Source: Polydactylus sextarius
Taxonomy: Eukaryota > Chordata > Actinopteri > Polynemidae
Assembly: GCA_016801845.1 (NCBI GenBank)
Contig: CM028923.1
Span: forward strand, 3,782,501-3,846,500
DNA length: 64,000 nt
Direction of reading: 5' to 3'
The position numbers were made by a program, and so were the translations under genes. A model generated the notes under the pieces. It made no database searches. It was not told the DNA's origin and was given only the letters and a program-made list of their open reading frames with translations. The first letter of the stretch is position 1. Each line of letters begins with the position of its first letter. Of this stretch, positions 1-21,600 are shown in pieces.

Positions 1-10
1 GGCCAGAGGG

Positions 11-217
11 TTAGCTCGATGAATCGCTTTCCTGAAGCGTCTGCATCATGAGACGCTGCTCTTTGTGCAGGATCGGCCCCTCCACGGGGGAAAAAAAAAA
101 CTGCAGAATTTGCCCTGTTGGTGACACAAGGATCCCCCTCCCATCCCTTGTCATGTAATACTGATTTCCCTCCATTATATTCCTCTCCAGGCTGCTGGTG
201 TGTCCAGTGGAAAATGC
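11..217 (-). CDS. Possible 3'-terminal coding exon of an unrecognised gene
   Basis: On the minus strand an open frame runs from a good acceptor (pyrimidine-rich tract ending in CAG, exon start at 217) to a TAA at 11-13, about 68 codons. The predicted peptide has balanced, protein-like composition; its end reads ILHKEQRLMMQTLQESDSSS. Against it: a run of ten T lies inside the frame, no partner exon upstream (higher coordinates) could be identified, and I do not recognise the family. If real, it is the last exon of a minus-strand gene lying head-to-head with pacsin2, whose earlier exons would lie between 217 and about 6000. Equally it may be a chance open frame. Confidence 0.2.
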   Translation of the reverse strand, partial: AFSTGHTSSLERNIMEGNQYYMTRDGRGILVSPTGQILQFFFSPVEGPILHKEQRLMMQTLQESDSSS

Positions 218-1464
218 CTGAAAGTGTGGAACAAATGCCATTGTTTTTCACTTCTGACCGCAGAGCAAAGGGTTTTTTGAGCAGGCGGGCTGGTCAGTTA
301 TGCCGAGGCTACAGTTGATGGACCAACGGTCTCATTGTGTTGTGTTTTGGAGCCTCTTAACTGCCGTATGAAGCTCTGTCAGGGGTTCGCATGTACATAT
401 ATGTTTGAAAGTCCATATTCCTGGTGAGATCAGCAGTCCAGTTGCAGCTGTGGGGCTCGCATAAGGAAGAAGGGCAGAGGTGACTGAGTGACAGGGAAAT
501 AAAATCAAGGTCGTGACATGAAATGGTCATGGAAACTTCTGACCCTTCAAGCTTGTGTTGCACCGAGAGAGAGAGAGAGAGAGAGAGAAAGCAGCAAAGG
601 AATGATTGTATTTTATTTTTTCTCTCTCTCTCTCTCGCGGCTCAGTCGGGATTTAGCAGCACCCCGCTGTGAAACTGCAATATTGAAGGGATAGATCAAG
701 CTCAGCTGCACACCCCTTCGCCTCTCAGATATTGCAGGCGTATAATGCAACAAAAGAAGGAAATGGAAACAGACACAGAAAAAAAAAAGGATCACCCGCA
801 GTCAGATAAGCAATTTTTATGTGATTAAGACATTAGAGACTTAGGCAACATAGTGTGAACTCAGGCTCCTACTTGCATAATCACACATACTTTCATGATT
901 TACATATTTCAACATTAAATACTCATTTTAGTTATGAATTAATCTGTGTATCAGTTCCAGGACTGATTGTCTGGACTTTAATCTAAAAAAAAATATTAAA
1001 AAACACACGTTCAAATGCTAATTTTGTCGATTTTTACGGCCTGAAAATAATAAAATATTCACTTTTAGATTTGAAATATTAATAGTTTTTCTTTATTCTA
1101 AGCAAAAAATTGGTCTGTTTATCTATATTATATTTATTTATATAATTATAAACTGAATAAGACATCAACAGGGAGTCTAGTAAAATGTCATGCACTGTAC
1201 TTTGTTTGAAAACAGCCAGAAACAAGACAACATGTTTTCAAAACCTTAGTAAGTTAAGTTATGTTTTTATTTTGAACAAAACACGTCGTGTAACCAAGAC
1301 TGTGAGTCCTCAGCATTTAGCAGGAAACAAAATCTGACACAGCAGCTCTCAGGATTTCTCCACTTACAGCACATACTGTATTTCTCCTTCACCAGACAGT
1401 TACTGTTTCTGATAGAGGCCTGAATGAACTGCTGAGACTGTGACATTAATACAGCGACGTCCTT

Positions 1465-1470
<6 letters not shown>

Positions 1471-1499
<29 letters not shown>
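1471..1499. repeat. (CA)n microsatellite
   Basis: Uninterrupted CA dinucleotides, about 14 units. Confidence 0.95.
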
Positions 1500-1502
<3 letters not shown>

Positions 1503-1677
1503 CTCTCTGTGATAAGAGTGTGAGAGTCTGAAGTTGACTGAACCTGATGTGGTTCAGTTTTAACAAACATACTCCTTCCTGTGGGTCAAATGTGCGAAGT
1601 CTGTGTGCAGTCTGAGACGCCTTAGGTTGGTCTCCTGGCGCTTTGGTGCTTTGATTATACTTTTCGCCCACCAACGT

Positions 1678-1680
<3 letters not shown>

Positions 1681-1738
<58 letters not shown>
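1681..1738. repeat. (CA)n microsatellite
   Basis: About 29 uninterrupted CA units. Open frames of repeated His-Thr or Cys-Val across it are artefacts. Confidence 0.97.
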
Positions 1739-1739
<1 letters not shown>

Positions 1740-3127
1740 CTTCAGGGCAGGCATGCATGTGCCTGTCAGCTGTCTGTGTGTGTGTGCTCATCGGGTTGGT
1801 CTGTATATCCTGTTGTTTCCTGCTTCCTGGGCTCCATTCATGACAGTGTTTCTGTGTGACAGCCACCAGAGCACTTTGAGAAACATAAACAAGGGGTAAA
1901 TAAGTTTGCTGGTGCTTTGTGGGAAAGAAATATACTCTTGCACACATGGATTTATTTCTCTTTCGCCATCTGTCCCATCTTCATGTATCTTGAATTTTAC
2001 CCGCCTCCCCCTCCGGTAAAGGTCATTTGGATCTGGTGTCCGTCGCGTTGACGTGACTCAGGTCTCTGCGTTCATGTGCTTTTAATAAAACACATGGTCA
2101 TCTTTTGCTGTCTCACCATTTGCACTATTACACACCCCTCCCAGCCCCTTTAGCTGATCTCTTGTTGCAGGCAGCTGCTCACTGACTCACTATTAACCAA
2201 TCGACTGATGAATGTTAAAAAAAAAAAAAAACAGTGTAGTCAGACTAAGTTAGGATAGAAATTTGTTTGTCTGTTAAATGGATTAGCCGAGAAATGACAG
2301 TGTGGGAACTTGCTCAACCTGCCAAACTTCAGTTTAGGCATGGTAGCGGCGAGGAATGCATTTGTTCACTTACTATCTTGAGACTGTTGGCAGCAGCCAA
2401 ATTCCTGCATGCTGTGTACATTTGCTTATCAGCTGTCAGTGGATATCATTGTGGAGTTTAGATTATGTAATCTCTAAACCCTGTAATCTAAGAACCCAAA
2501 GTTTCTGCAGCCTTGATTAAAACACGCATATGTTGCCAAGAAGGCGTCATATCTAGATGACAGCAGCACAATGCCAAATAGCAATTTATCCATCCCCACA
2601 CTGTCATTCCCATGGGTCCCTTGTGTGTTTTCCTCGCGCGCTATGTTGAATTTTTCCAGCATTCCCCCTCATGCACAGCGGCAGCTCGAGTGGACTTCAG
2701 ACTTTTAGTCAACAGCATTGTTTACACTCTTGGGTCAAGCTGCGTTCAATTGTTTTAACGCAGGCCACTCAAATGTCCTACAGTGCCAAGGGTGTGCAGA
2801 CGTCTGTTCCTGTTTGTTACACGTTGCAACAGACCTGGAAAAAAGCTTTTGTGACGAGGGAATTCCCAACATGTTGTTCTCCCACCTCATACATGCTAAT
2901 TATAATTTCAAACCTACGATTTAGAAGCACTTAATTAGAAAATATTGATTGTAAATATCCTCTATAAACACGTCAGCGTTGTATATGTTATCAGGGTTTT
3001 TGTGGTGTTATCAGTCTCGGCTCTTTATTCCAGCATGTCACAACAGGAATGTGTACATTACTTAAGTTGTTGCTGTGTACATACAGTATTTCATCCTGCT
3101 GCGGTCGTGTTGTCTGTGGGAGTTTCT

Positions 3128-3150
3128 CAGCAGCAGCAGCAGCAGCAGCA
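3128..3150. repeat. (CAG)n trinucleotide repeat
   Basis: About 7.5 CAG units in non-coding DNA. Confidence 0.9.
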
Positions 3151-4171
3151 TTTGATGTCGGATCAACTTGTTGCCGTGTTTAGAGTTGATATTTGTGGCT
3201 CGTTCCCATGTGTCGCTCGAGTGAAGAAAACAGACAGCTGGGTCGGGCAGGATGACAACATCTGTCTGGGTGAAGCTCAGACAGATATTCAGATATAAGC
3301 TTTTGCCGTTTGTGTGTGTGTGCATGTGTGTACATCTTTTCCTCTTCTCCGGCAGAACTCGGACAACAATCGAACTCGGTCTTTATCGGTGCACATGCTA
3401 ACATACTAGCCTATATATCAAAATATTTGAATATATCACCACTATTAACAATCTGAGGGAATAATTTTTATTTTTGTCTCAATATACCATATTAAAAATG
3501 TGGTTACAGAGTGTGAGATGTTCCCAGATACTGCAAACATAATATAATGTATAAAAGGTAACAAACAGATCAAACTATATAAACTAAATTTAACAACTGA
3601 AGGACCTACCGTAACTGAACTGTTTCTTGTTCTGACAAAAACAATAAGGATGTTTGGATAAATGTGACGACCACACACCCTCCTATTTTGCATACTGCAA
3701 GATACACGTGTGGAAAACAGTATGATCATGTTTTAGGTTTTACTTGGTCTATCGACATCAGTTAAAAACTAGATTATTAGAGAATAAAACAGCACTTATG
3801 AAGGACAGTTTACAGCACTGACGCTGGACGTCATCATGGTCACAGCAGTCATTTCTAATGATATGACCCAAGTATGTTGCTTTTGTTACAATAGTCAGCT
3901 GATTTTCATTTAAGTAAAAAGAAGGGAAGCTTAACTTTTGATCCTCCTTAGTCCTGGAAATCATGTCGCTAAAGTTTCAGTTAATAGAATTAAATGTAAA
4001 ACTAATTGCTCTGTTTTTTTTTTTTAATTGCTTAATTGTGATTATATTAGGAACATATATTGTGCTATTATTGTATTTGTTGCTTATTCATTTGAGTCTG
4101 CAATTCATGAGGAAGTTGGATAAAAATGAAACATCCGGTGTTCTCTCGAAATAGGCGCAGATAACATCTGT

Positions 4172-4175
4172 TGTA

Positions 4176-4212
<37 letters not shown>

Positions 4213-4221
4213 GTGTGTGTT
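4172..4221. repeat. (GT)n/(GTAT)n compound microsatellite
   Basis: GT units interrupted by four GTAT units, then GT again. Confidence 0.9.
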
Positions 4222-4360
4222 TGGATATGGTACCGACCTGATTGTAAACTACAAACACAGTTAAAAGGAGGATTGTTCATTTGCCTCCACAGCTTGTGAT
4301 GACCACAATACTGCCCTGTGTTCAAGTCCTGCCCTGAAGGGCACGGGCCACTGACCACTG

Positions 4361-4361
4361 A

Positions 4362-4407
<46 letters not shown>
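4361..4407. repeat. (CA)n microsatellite
   Basis: About 23 CA units. Confidence 0.95.
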
Positions 4408-4414
<7 letters not shown>

Positions 4415-5684
4415 TCACCCTGAGGCTGCCTCACTAAACTGAAAGAGTCTCTGTGTTCACACTTGGCGCTAAAAGACATCTCGTGTGATCAGATCATAAA
4501 TGGACATCCCCGAATTAGTCGGAGCAATTTAGTCAGATGTCACATTTTAATGACTGCGTGTGGCTTATCAGTACATTGAGATAAGATAGCCCATCTAATG
4601 CTGTATTTTTGGCAGCTGATACTGATTTAATCAAAAAGTGAGACGACAAAAAAAAAAAAAAAAAAAAGCCCTGCAAAAGTTTACCACTACAAAAAATGAC
4701 ATACCTAGGAATTCATGCAAATACTAAGAGGAAATAGGATCTGAAAGTGGGTCAAATGCAAAACAGGTTGGTAGCTACATTTTTAAATCGAGTTTAACAT
4801 GTAGTTTATTTATTTAGTTAAGGGTTATCACCAAACTTCAAGCTTTTATTGCTGTTTACACTGGCAGCAAATAGAAATCAGCAGGGTAAACACTGAATTT
4901 GAATATATTGAGTCTAAAACCAAGTTTAAAATTTTACTTATATATATAAGTAAATATATATAAATGTTTTACTTTAATAAACCCACTTATTTCCATTCCC
5001 AGCAGCGGTTGCAGTTTTCTCAGAGAAGCAATCGAAGTAGAGCTGGAAAGTAAAATTCGATCTCAAGCGGTCACAGGAGACGCTGTCGCCCCGCTGCGAG
5101 GTGTCAACCTCAGTCGGTCTCAGCTGGACGTTAACACAATCTGAATATATTTGGTTACGAGGAAACGACAAGACTGAGCTGAGCTGCCGAGAGGAGAGAG
5201 GAGAGTAGAGGATGGAGGAGTGAGGCGATGAATAAAGAGAGACTGTTGAGTTTGAAATGATGGACGTTAGGATCGACAGAGGGAGGAGGAGAGGAGAGTA
5301 ACAGAGGACGGTCTGTCGGGGCAGACCGAAGGAAACGGAAGCTGCCCACTGTGTGCTTCTTGACACTTTCTTTTTCTATTCTGCAGTCAATATAACACAC
5401 ACACTCACACACACACTCACACACACACACACACACACAGTTCAGTTGATACGATGTGTTCTGCCAGCAACCGCTGCAGTTTGAGTTTGTCATGTGTCGA
5501 GAGGGGACGAGTTCACAGAAATGGATGAAAACACCCACCTGCTGCCTCGATTATTAAACCTAATCACACACTTTCACACACCCCTCCCTCTCTCCCTCCC
5601 TGTATCACTTCTTCTCTGAGCTGTTTCTTATTTCAGACTCTCATCTCTGTCCGACCAACAGCTGTAGTCTCTGGAGGATGCTAC

Positions 5685-5714
5685 TGTTGTTGTTGTTGAT
5701 GATGATGATGATGT
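5685..5714. repeat. (TGT)n(GAT)n repeat
   Basis: Tract of TGT units followed directly by GAT units. Confidence 0.85.
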
Positions 5715-6280
5715 TATCCTGAAAGATCGATTGTTTGTGTGTAACGAACTAATGAAAAGAAACGTTTCCCTTCCTCTTTGTTGTACGTATTTAATACCTT
5801 GATTGGTCTCTGATAACTGACTAATGAAAGATTTTCAGTGGAAGTTTGAATATTAGAAAGATGCAAAATTATATATTTTTTCCTATTGATTGATATAAAT
5901 TAATTACAAGTATTGATAGTAAGTATGAGTATATTTTGTATTAAAATTACAGCTTAGAAGTTTTTTCTCATTGCATAAATAAAGCTGTTGATCAGTGTCT
6001 TGTTTAAAAATTAATAATATAAATAAATAATTGGAAACACAGATGGACACACAAATAGCATGTAAATAGATACGCATGTACCATAATAAAAAATTTAATT
6101 GATTAATTAATTCATAAGTTTAGTTAGCACCACAACAGCTGTTTTCTCATTGAGTATGTCTGATAATGATGCTTTTTCATTTAATTTGTTCAATAAATCA
6201 GTTTTTAGATGCAGAATTTCGAATCAGAGGTTGTGTTTATCACCTGTACTCACGACTCTGTGTTTGTGTCTTTGTGTTTT

Positions 6281-6290
6281 TGGTTTCCAG
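6281..6290 (+). promoter_or_regulatory. pacsin2: Splice acceptor before first pacsin2 coding exon
   Basis: Pyrimidine tract ending TGGTTTCCAG, directly followed by 27 nt of leader and the ATG. It shows that the promoter and at least one non-coding exon lie further upstream. Confidence 0.7.
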
Positions 6291-6317
6291 GCCCTGCACA
6301 CTTGAGTGTCAGCAGCG

Positions 6318-16069
<9,752 letters not shown>

Positions 16070-17737
16070 GGAATTATCACAGATGACATAAATGTGAAGA
16101 AAGAAGAAGAAGAAGTGGTTTATTAAGTAATGAAATGACAGTGTGGCTGGAAAAATTAAAGGCTCAAGCCTTATTTTCGTCCTTTTCTCTCTCTCTCTCT
16201 CTCTGTTGGTGAAAAACTGGACTGGAGTTTGAGGGAGAGCGAGAGCAGAAGCTGCAGATCAGAAAAAGGACCACTTGAGATAGTTTTGTTGTCGCTTTGA
16301 CCCTCGGTAGAAATCAAGTACAAAGGTGGAAACTTTAAAATAAAAAAATAAAAACACAAGTTTCCAGATGATTCCAGGTGGAAGATTTACAGAGAAATTT
16401 TGCTGTCACTGTAAAATATGTAACTTAGAACCCCATTTATGCTGTTACAAAGAAATGATAGGTATTCAAACTATATACATTAGATAAGACTCGATGAACT
16501 TTACGTGTGAATTTCTATATATTGTTTTAAAGAAACACTGGGATGACAGTCTGACAAACCGTCTTGCAGCGCTAGCCATGCAGCCTTAACATGCAAGCCA
16601 CTATGGATCCATTAAGGGAGACGACCCTTTTTTTTTTTTTTTTAAATAACCATAACTAACCATTTTCTGCCTGTTAGAGATATTTTTGATGAAAAAACAA
16701 TCCCTTATATCGAGATTATCATGTCAGATTTAACTTGATTTTAACTTAACTTGACATCTTTCTGTCATTCCTTTCAGGGTTTTTTTGTTTTGTTTTTGTT
16801 TTTTGTTTTTTTTTCCATCCAGTTGTTAAAACTGTTGTGGGTATTTTATAGGGAATGATAAAGACCAGTAGAGTCACTGCAATTGAATGTATATTCACTG
16901 ATTGTATTTCTTCACATGGTGATTGTTCACTCTTGCTGATGTTGGGTTCGTTTTCAGCCACTGATCCACTAACAACCTTGAACAACTATCCTCAAACATT
17001 TCTCACATAAAACCTCTCTTATCTCTCTGTTACAGACTGTAATACTGTAGGTTTTTATTTTTATTATTTTTCTTCTTCCTCATGCAACACTGAAAGATTA
17101 TCACAAAAGTTTTATTTCACTTGAATCTCCCGTGTTTTAGTTCTCTCACATCTTGTCAAGTATAAAGTTATGGGAGAATATTTTAGTATTTTTCTTTTTT
17201 TTTTTGGAAAATATATTACAAGTTATAGCAATAAAGCCACAGCCTTTGTATGTTTTTTTTCCAAACATGCATGTAAATAGCCTGGATTAGACGTTTTAGA
17301 ACAAATTAAGCATCAAAGATCAGACTATTTGTAGTTGAAAATTGATGATTGTTAATTTATGATGCCACAAGTGCTTTTGTTCTACTCTTGTTAAAATGCT
17401 GTGACTGAGAATCACTTTGTACATGAATTGAATGTTTAATTGAAAATATCCCTTGAATCTGTTATTTTGTTATATTTGTAAATATGACCCCCCCCACCCT
17501 CCACACTCCCTCCTTTCTTTCATCGAGGGCCATTTTCATTGAGTTAATTGACAAATACTATGTGAATAATTGTTGATTTTCTCGTAGGAGCTATGACATG
17601 AATGAACACAACTGATTTCTTAACCTTAATACGTCTTTTTTTTTGATCTTTTGAATATTTCGTCTGTCGCGGAGCTGAACTGCCGGCTTTTCATTCATGC
17701 GAGCTCTAAATTCTCTAACTGTCAAATGTGTCGATGG

Positions 17738-17768
<31 letters not shown>

Positions 17769-17965
17769 AGCTATTTGATGCCTTTAACTGCAGCAGGAGG
17801 AAGATGATTTTTGTTGTCTTTAATAAAAGTGAGAAAGGAGAAGTTTTGCCACATTTTCAGGGCACGCTGTTGTCACAACGCAGCAACAGCCGTACTTGCA
17901 CAGTAAGGTTTGTAAATGTTGTCCCAGAACATAAATAAATGAATAAATGAATTTATTGGAAAAAA
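16070..17965 (+). other. pacsin2: pacsin2 3' untranslated region and intergenic spacer
   Basis: Non-coding, T-rich sequence after the pacsin2 stop. Candidate poly(A) signals AATAAA lie at 17230-17235, 17822-17827 and 17934-17939; the last would give a 3' UTR of about 1.9 kb. It contains an A-run of about 28 at 17739-17766. No coding exon was found. Confidence 0.6.
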
Positions 17966-18440
17966 ACATGTTTCTCTTGTGACGTCATTGTTATTTACTG
18001 GACCTAAAGAAGAAAACATAATATATTTAAAACTACAGTTAAAATATAATTAGTGGTTAGTGGCAATTAATAAAAGATATTAGTATATCTTAAAATAATA
18101 AAATTAATAAATGTATTGTAGTTTTGTTGAACTATTGTGAATTATTTGTTTTTTTTAATATATATTATTATGTTGGGTTTCACATATTTAATTGGATCAC
18201 CTAAAGATATATATTGCAAATTATCTGTAAAAATAACCATTAATCATTAAAAAAAATATATAGAAAATATTGAAATTAATATTTTAACAACTATAATTGT
18301 ATATATAATGATATTATGGAATGTAATTGTATATAATGATTATATTTCTTATATTTCTGGATTTAACATTTAAACGGTGATTGAATTTATGTGAAATGTG
18401 CATAAATATGTATTTTCACGTGTAAAAAACTGTAAGAGAT
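17966..18440. other. AT-rich spacer between pacsin2 and arfgap3
   Basis: Strongly AT-rich, with no open frame, no recognised repeat family and no splice-consistent exon. Confidence 0.6.
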
Positions 18441-18449
18441 GTAGAAAAT

Positions 18450-18660
18450 TACCCGGAAGTGTAGATACAGGTGTAAACTACATTACCCATAAGACCTTGC
18501 TACAATAACATAAACACGGGTCACTTTTGTCCAATCAGATTCGAGCCATGACGTTCCGCTACTGACGTGTCGCAGTCAGTTATCATCGAAGAAAAACACA
18601 GCGCTGTGTGTTTCTTCATGTTACTTCTGTAACCGCCAGGTTTCACCAACAGGCAGAACA
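18450..18660 (+). promoter_or_regulatory. arfgap3: TATA-less promoter and 5' leader of arfgap3
   Basis: Directly upstream of the ATG are an ETS-type site (ACCCGGAAGTG, about 18451-18461), a stretch similar to the ZNF143/Staf consensus (AACTACATTACCCATAAG, about 18477-18494), a CCAAT box (CCAATCAGAT, 18531-18540) and two CRE-like TGACGT cores near 18550 and 18565. No TATA box sits at a suitable spacing. The set is typical of housekeeping promoters. Site assignments rest on consensus matching by eye. Confidence 0.55.
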
Positions 18661-21600
18661 ATGTCGGAGCCAAGCAAACAGGACATTTCTGCTATTTTTA
18701 AGCGACTTCGTTCCATTCCGACGAATAAGGTGAGAGTTTTTTTTTTGCCTTTTTTAACATCAACGGTCGGACGCACGGTTTCCTCTGTTTAACTAGGAAG
18801 TCAGATGAACTTAACACTGACACGTCGCACTTTTGACAAACGCCGATGCTAGCGTGAACTTACGACCTCATTTAAACAACTATACGATAAAATGTCACGT
18901 TTAAAACAGGTTTATTTGATCGAGTTGTGGCCTTTAGTGACATGAACTGGTAAATAAACTGTGATAAAAACTTGTTGAAGTGTGGTCTGACGTAACGTTA
19001 GCTCAGTGGTTGACAGCTTTGCTAGCTACATTTTGACAGTTGACGTTAGCTTTAGTGTTTGTTTGTTTTAAGCCTCGTTAAGGCCTCTGCCTCCACGTGT
19101 TCAACACGTCAGACATCATGTATGATCATTACAACACATGTGTGTTCACTGCTGCATCGATAACAACTCAATTTATTGTGAAATTCCGCCTTAAATCACT
19201 AACAGCTGTTTGATTTAACACGTCTCTATTATTGATTTTAAACCTATGTTTTTGAATGAGGACATAGAGATCAATATTGTCGATTTCACTGTTTTAAATT
19301 TTGAACTAAAGCTTCATTTGTCTTTCTTTTAGGCTTGCTTTGACTGTGCAGCTAAAAACCCCAGCTGGGCCAGTATCACCTACGGTGTATTTCTATGTAT
19401 AGACTGCTCAGGGACTCACAGGTCTCTGGGGGTTCACCTGAGCTTTATCAGGTATGTCAGGACTTATTAATGAAGCATTTTTATTAAAAAATAAAATGGT
19501 ACAATTGATATGAATAGAAAAAAATAATAGGAGATGATCGCTGCAGTTTTGCTCTTTTTTTAAAAACCATGTATAGCCTCTTACAGCTCAGCAACTTTGT
19601 GCTAAACTTTACAGGAACATAAAATAGGTTATGTATACATGCATAATTAAATCCTAATCAAAATGTGCATTATAATCATTTTGCTATAAAGTATAATATA
19701 ACATAGTCCTCGTTGATCAAAGGTAGATAGCTGAAGTTTATGCAAATTAAACGTTAAATGTATAATGATTATTGTGTGGGCTGATAACACAAAAAGTCTA
19801 AGTATATTCATTTTGTTTCTTCCGTATTCTCCTTAAGATGTATTGTTTGTATTGTCTAGGATCAACTGATGTTGTTAAAATTGACTATCTAAGGTCATGA
19901 TCGCCACAGTTTCTTCTATTCTCTCTCTGAAAAGCTAATAAGTCCCTCAAAATATTAGCAAATTATCCAATTAGACCACATCGTCTTCCTCAGAGGGGAC
20001 TGTTTGTGTTGTAACATTTGGCTTTAAATTCTCTACAATATAACTTCAAATTACCTTTCACATCCAATATGTTGTCTGTTAGATTCATGCAAATCTTCTT
20101 ATACACACAGTAAATTATCTCTGCTTTCTCTATCCAGATTCTCACTACGTTGTTTGGCTTTTATTTATCTGTGTTATTTTTTTCCCATCAGATCCTAACC
20201 ATGTTCTGTTACACAGGTCTACTGAGCTGGACTTTAATTGGTCTTGGTTCCAGCTGAGATGTATGCAAGTGGGAGGCAATGCCAGCGCTGTGAGTAGCTG
20301 AGGCTAAAATATTACTAGATTGTGAGTGTGTGACTCACTCCTGCTTCACGACTTAACGACACTTTTTCTGTTTTTGTTTATGATCTTCGTATGGCAGATT
20401 GGTTTTTTCAATCAACACGGTTGCACAACCAACGCAGCCAACACCAAGTACAACAGCCGAGCGGCTCAGCTGTACAGAGAGAAGATCAAAAACTTAGCCA
20501 CACAGGCCACAAGACGCCACGGCACGGAGGTGAAATACAGATAGATGAGTGAAAGAAAGATCCAATCGTATCTGTGAGTGAACGGATAATTTAATTACCT
20601 TTACTTTCCTTCACAGCTGTGGCTTGACAGTCAGGGTCCTCTCTCTCCAACATCACCTGAGGACAAGCAGGTGGATTTCTTCAGCCTGCATTCACAGGTA
20701 AAAGCAAAGTGCTTGCCTTGCCCCAGGTGTGAGCCATTTTTTTTTTATCTTTTTTTTTGCATACTCCACACTCTTGTCATTTGACTGTGTGTGTGTGTTC
20801 AGGCCGATCCTGAAGATTTTAACATGGCTAAGATGAGTCTCAGCTCCACTACATCAGAGAAGAATTCAACCTCAGGAAAAGAGGAAGACAAAAATGGTAT
20901 TCACTTTCTTTCTTAACTCAGTATAACACCTAACTAGTTATATTCATCCAACATTATTTATGAGGTTTCTCACATCTGCTTTAAACCGTTTCAGGTAATC
21001 CAGACGAGGGGCCAAGTGTGGAAATGCTGAGTGTTTCTCCAAAAGCAAATCCAGGTTTTTTTTCTCCCATTTATTTATTTAATGACTTTGTTTTTATATC
21101 AATTATTACTAAACTATATGGGGTGTAATTTTACTCTCCTTCGATCTTTCCAGAGCCGTCCTCTCTTCTCAAGAAGAAGCCAACTGCCGCTAAGAAAACG
21201 GTACGTACAAAGAAATATTTTGAAATTAGCCTCATTATATCATAACAAATGTACGTAGACTGTACATTCATAGTGTATTTTTGGAAAATGTGTCTTGTTT
21301 GCAGCTCGCGTCTAAGAAGGGAGGTCTGGGTGCTCAGAAGGTCAGCAGCCAGAGTTTCTCTGAGCTGGAGAAAAAAGCTCAAGCTGCCGACAAGATGAGA
21401 GAGAAAGAAGAGAGCGCAGTGAGCACCAAGAAGAATACTCAACCTGAGGAATCAATGTATGTGTGTTTATTTTATTAGATTCGATGTGTTTTTGTGGTTA
21501 TCTATCTGTTTACATCCTTCAGGAGAAAGTCTTTCATCATAATATGATTCATTTTTACTCCTTCCTCCTCCCCAGCGCTCCATCCTTGCGACTGGCCTAC

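Larger units (their letters stand above)
218..6290. other. Upstream region of pacsin2, no convincing coding sequence
   Basis: Six kilobases of AT-rich sequence with several microsatellites (CA, GT, CAG, GA runs). No exon set with matching phases could be built on either strand. A somewhat GC-richer purine-heavy stretch at about 5020-5350 and the pyrimidine-rich 5575-5605 might hold a non-coding first exon or promoter of pacsin2, because the first coding exon is preceded by a splice acceptor at 6290 and so must have a 5' leader exon upstream. Which segment that is cannot be decided from sequence alone. Confidence 0.5.

Noticed and set aside
1468..1947. Open frames of 98-159 codons on both strands
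   Set aside because: They are produced by reading through CA/GT repeats; there is no codon-like composition outside the repeats.
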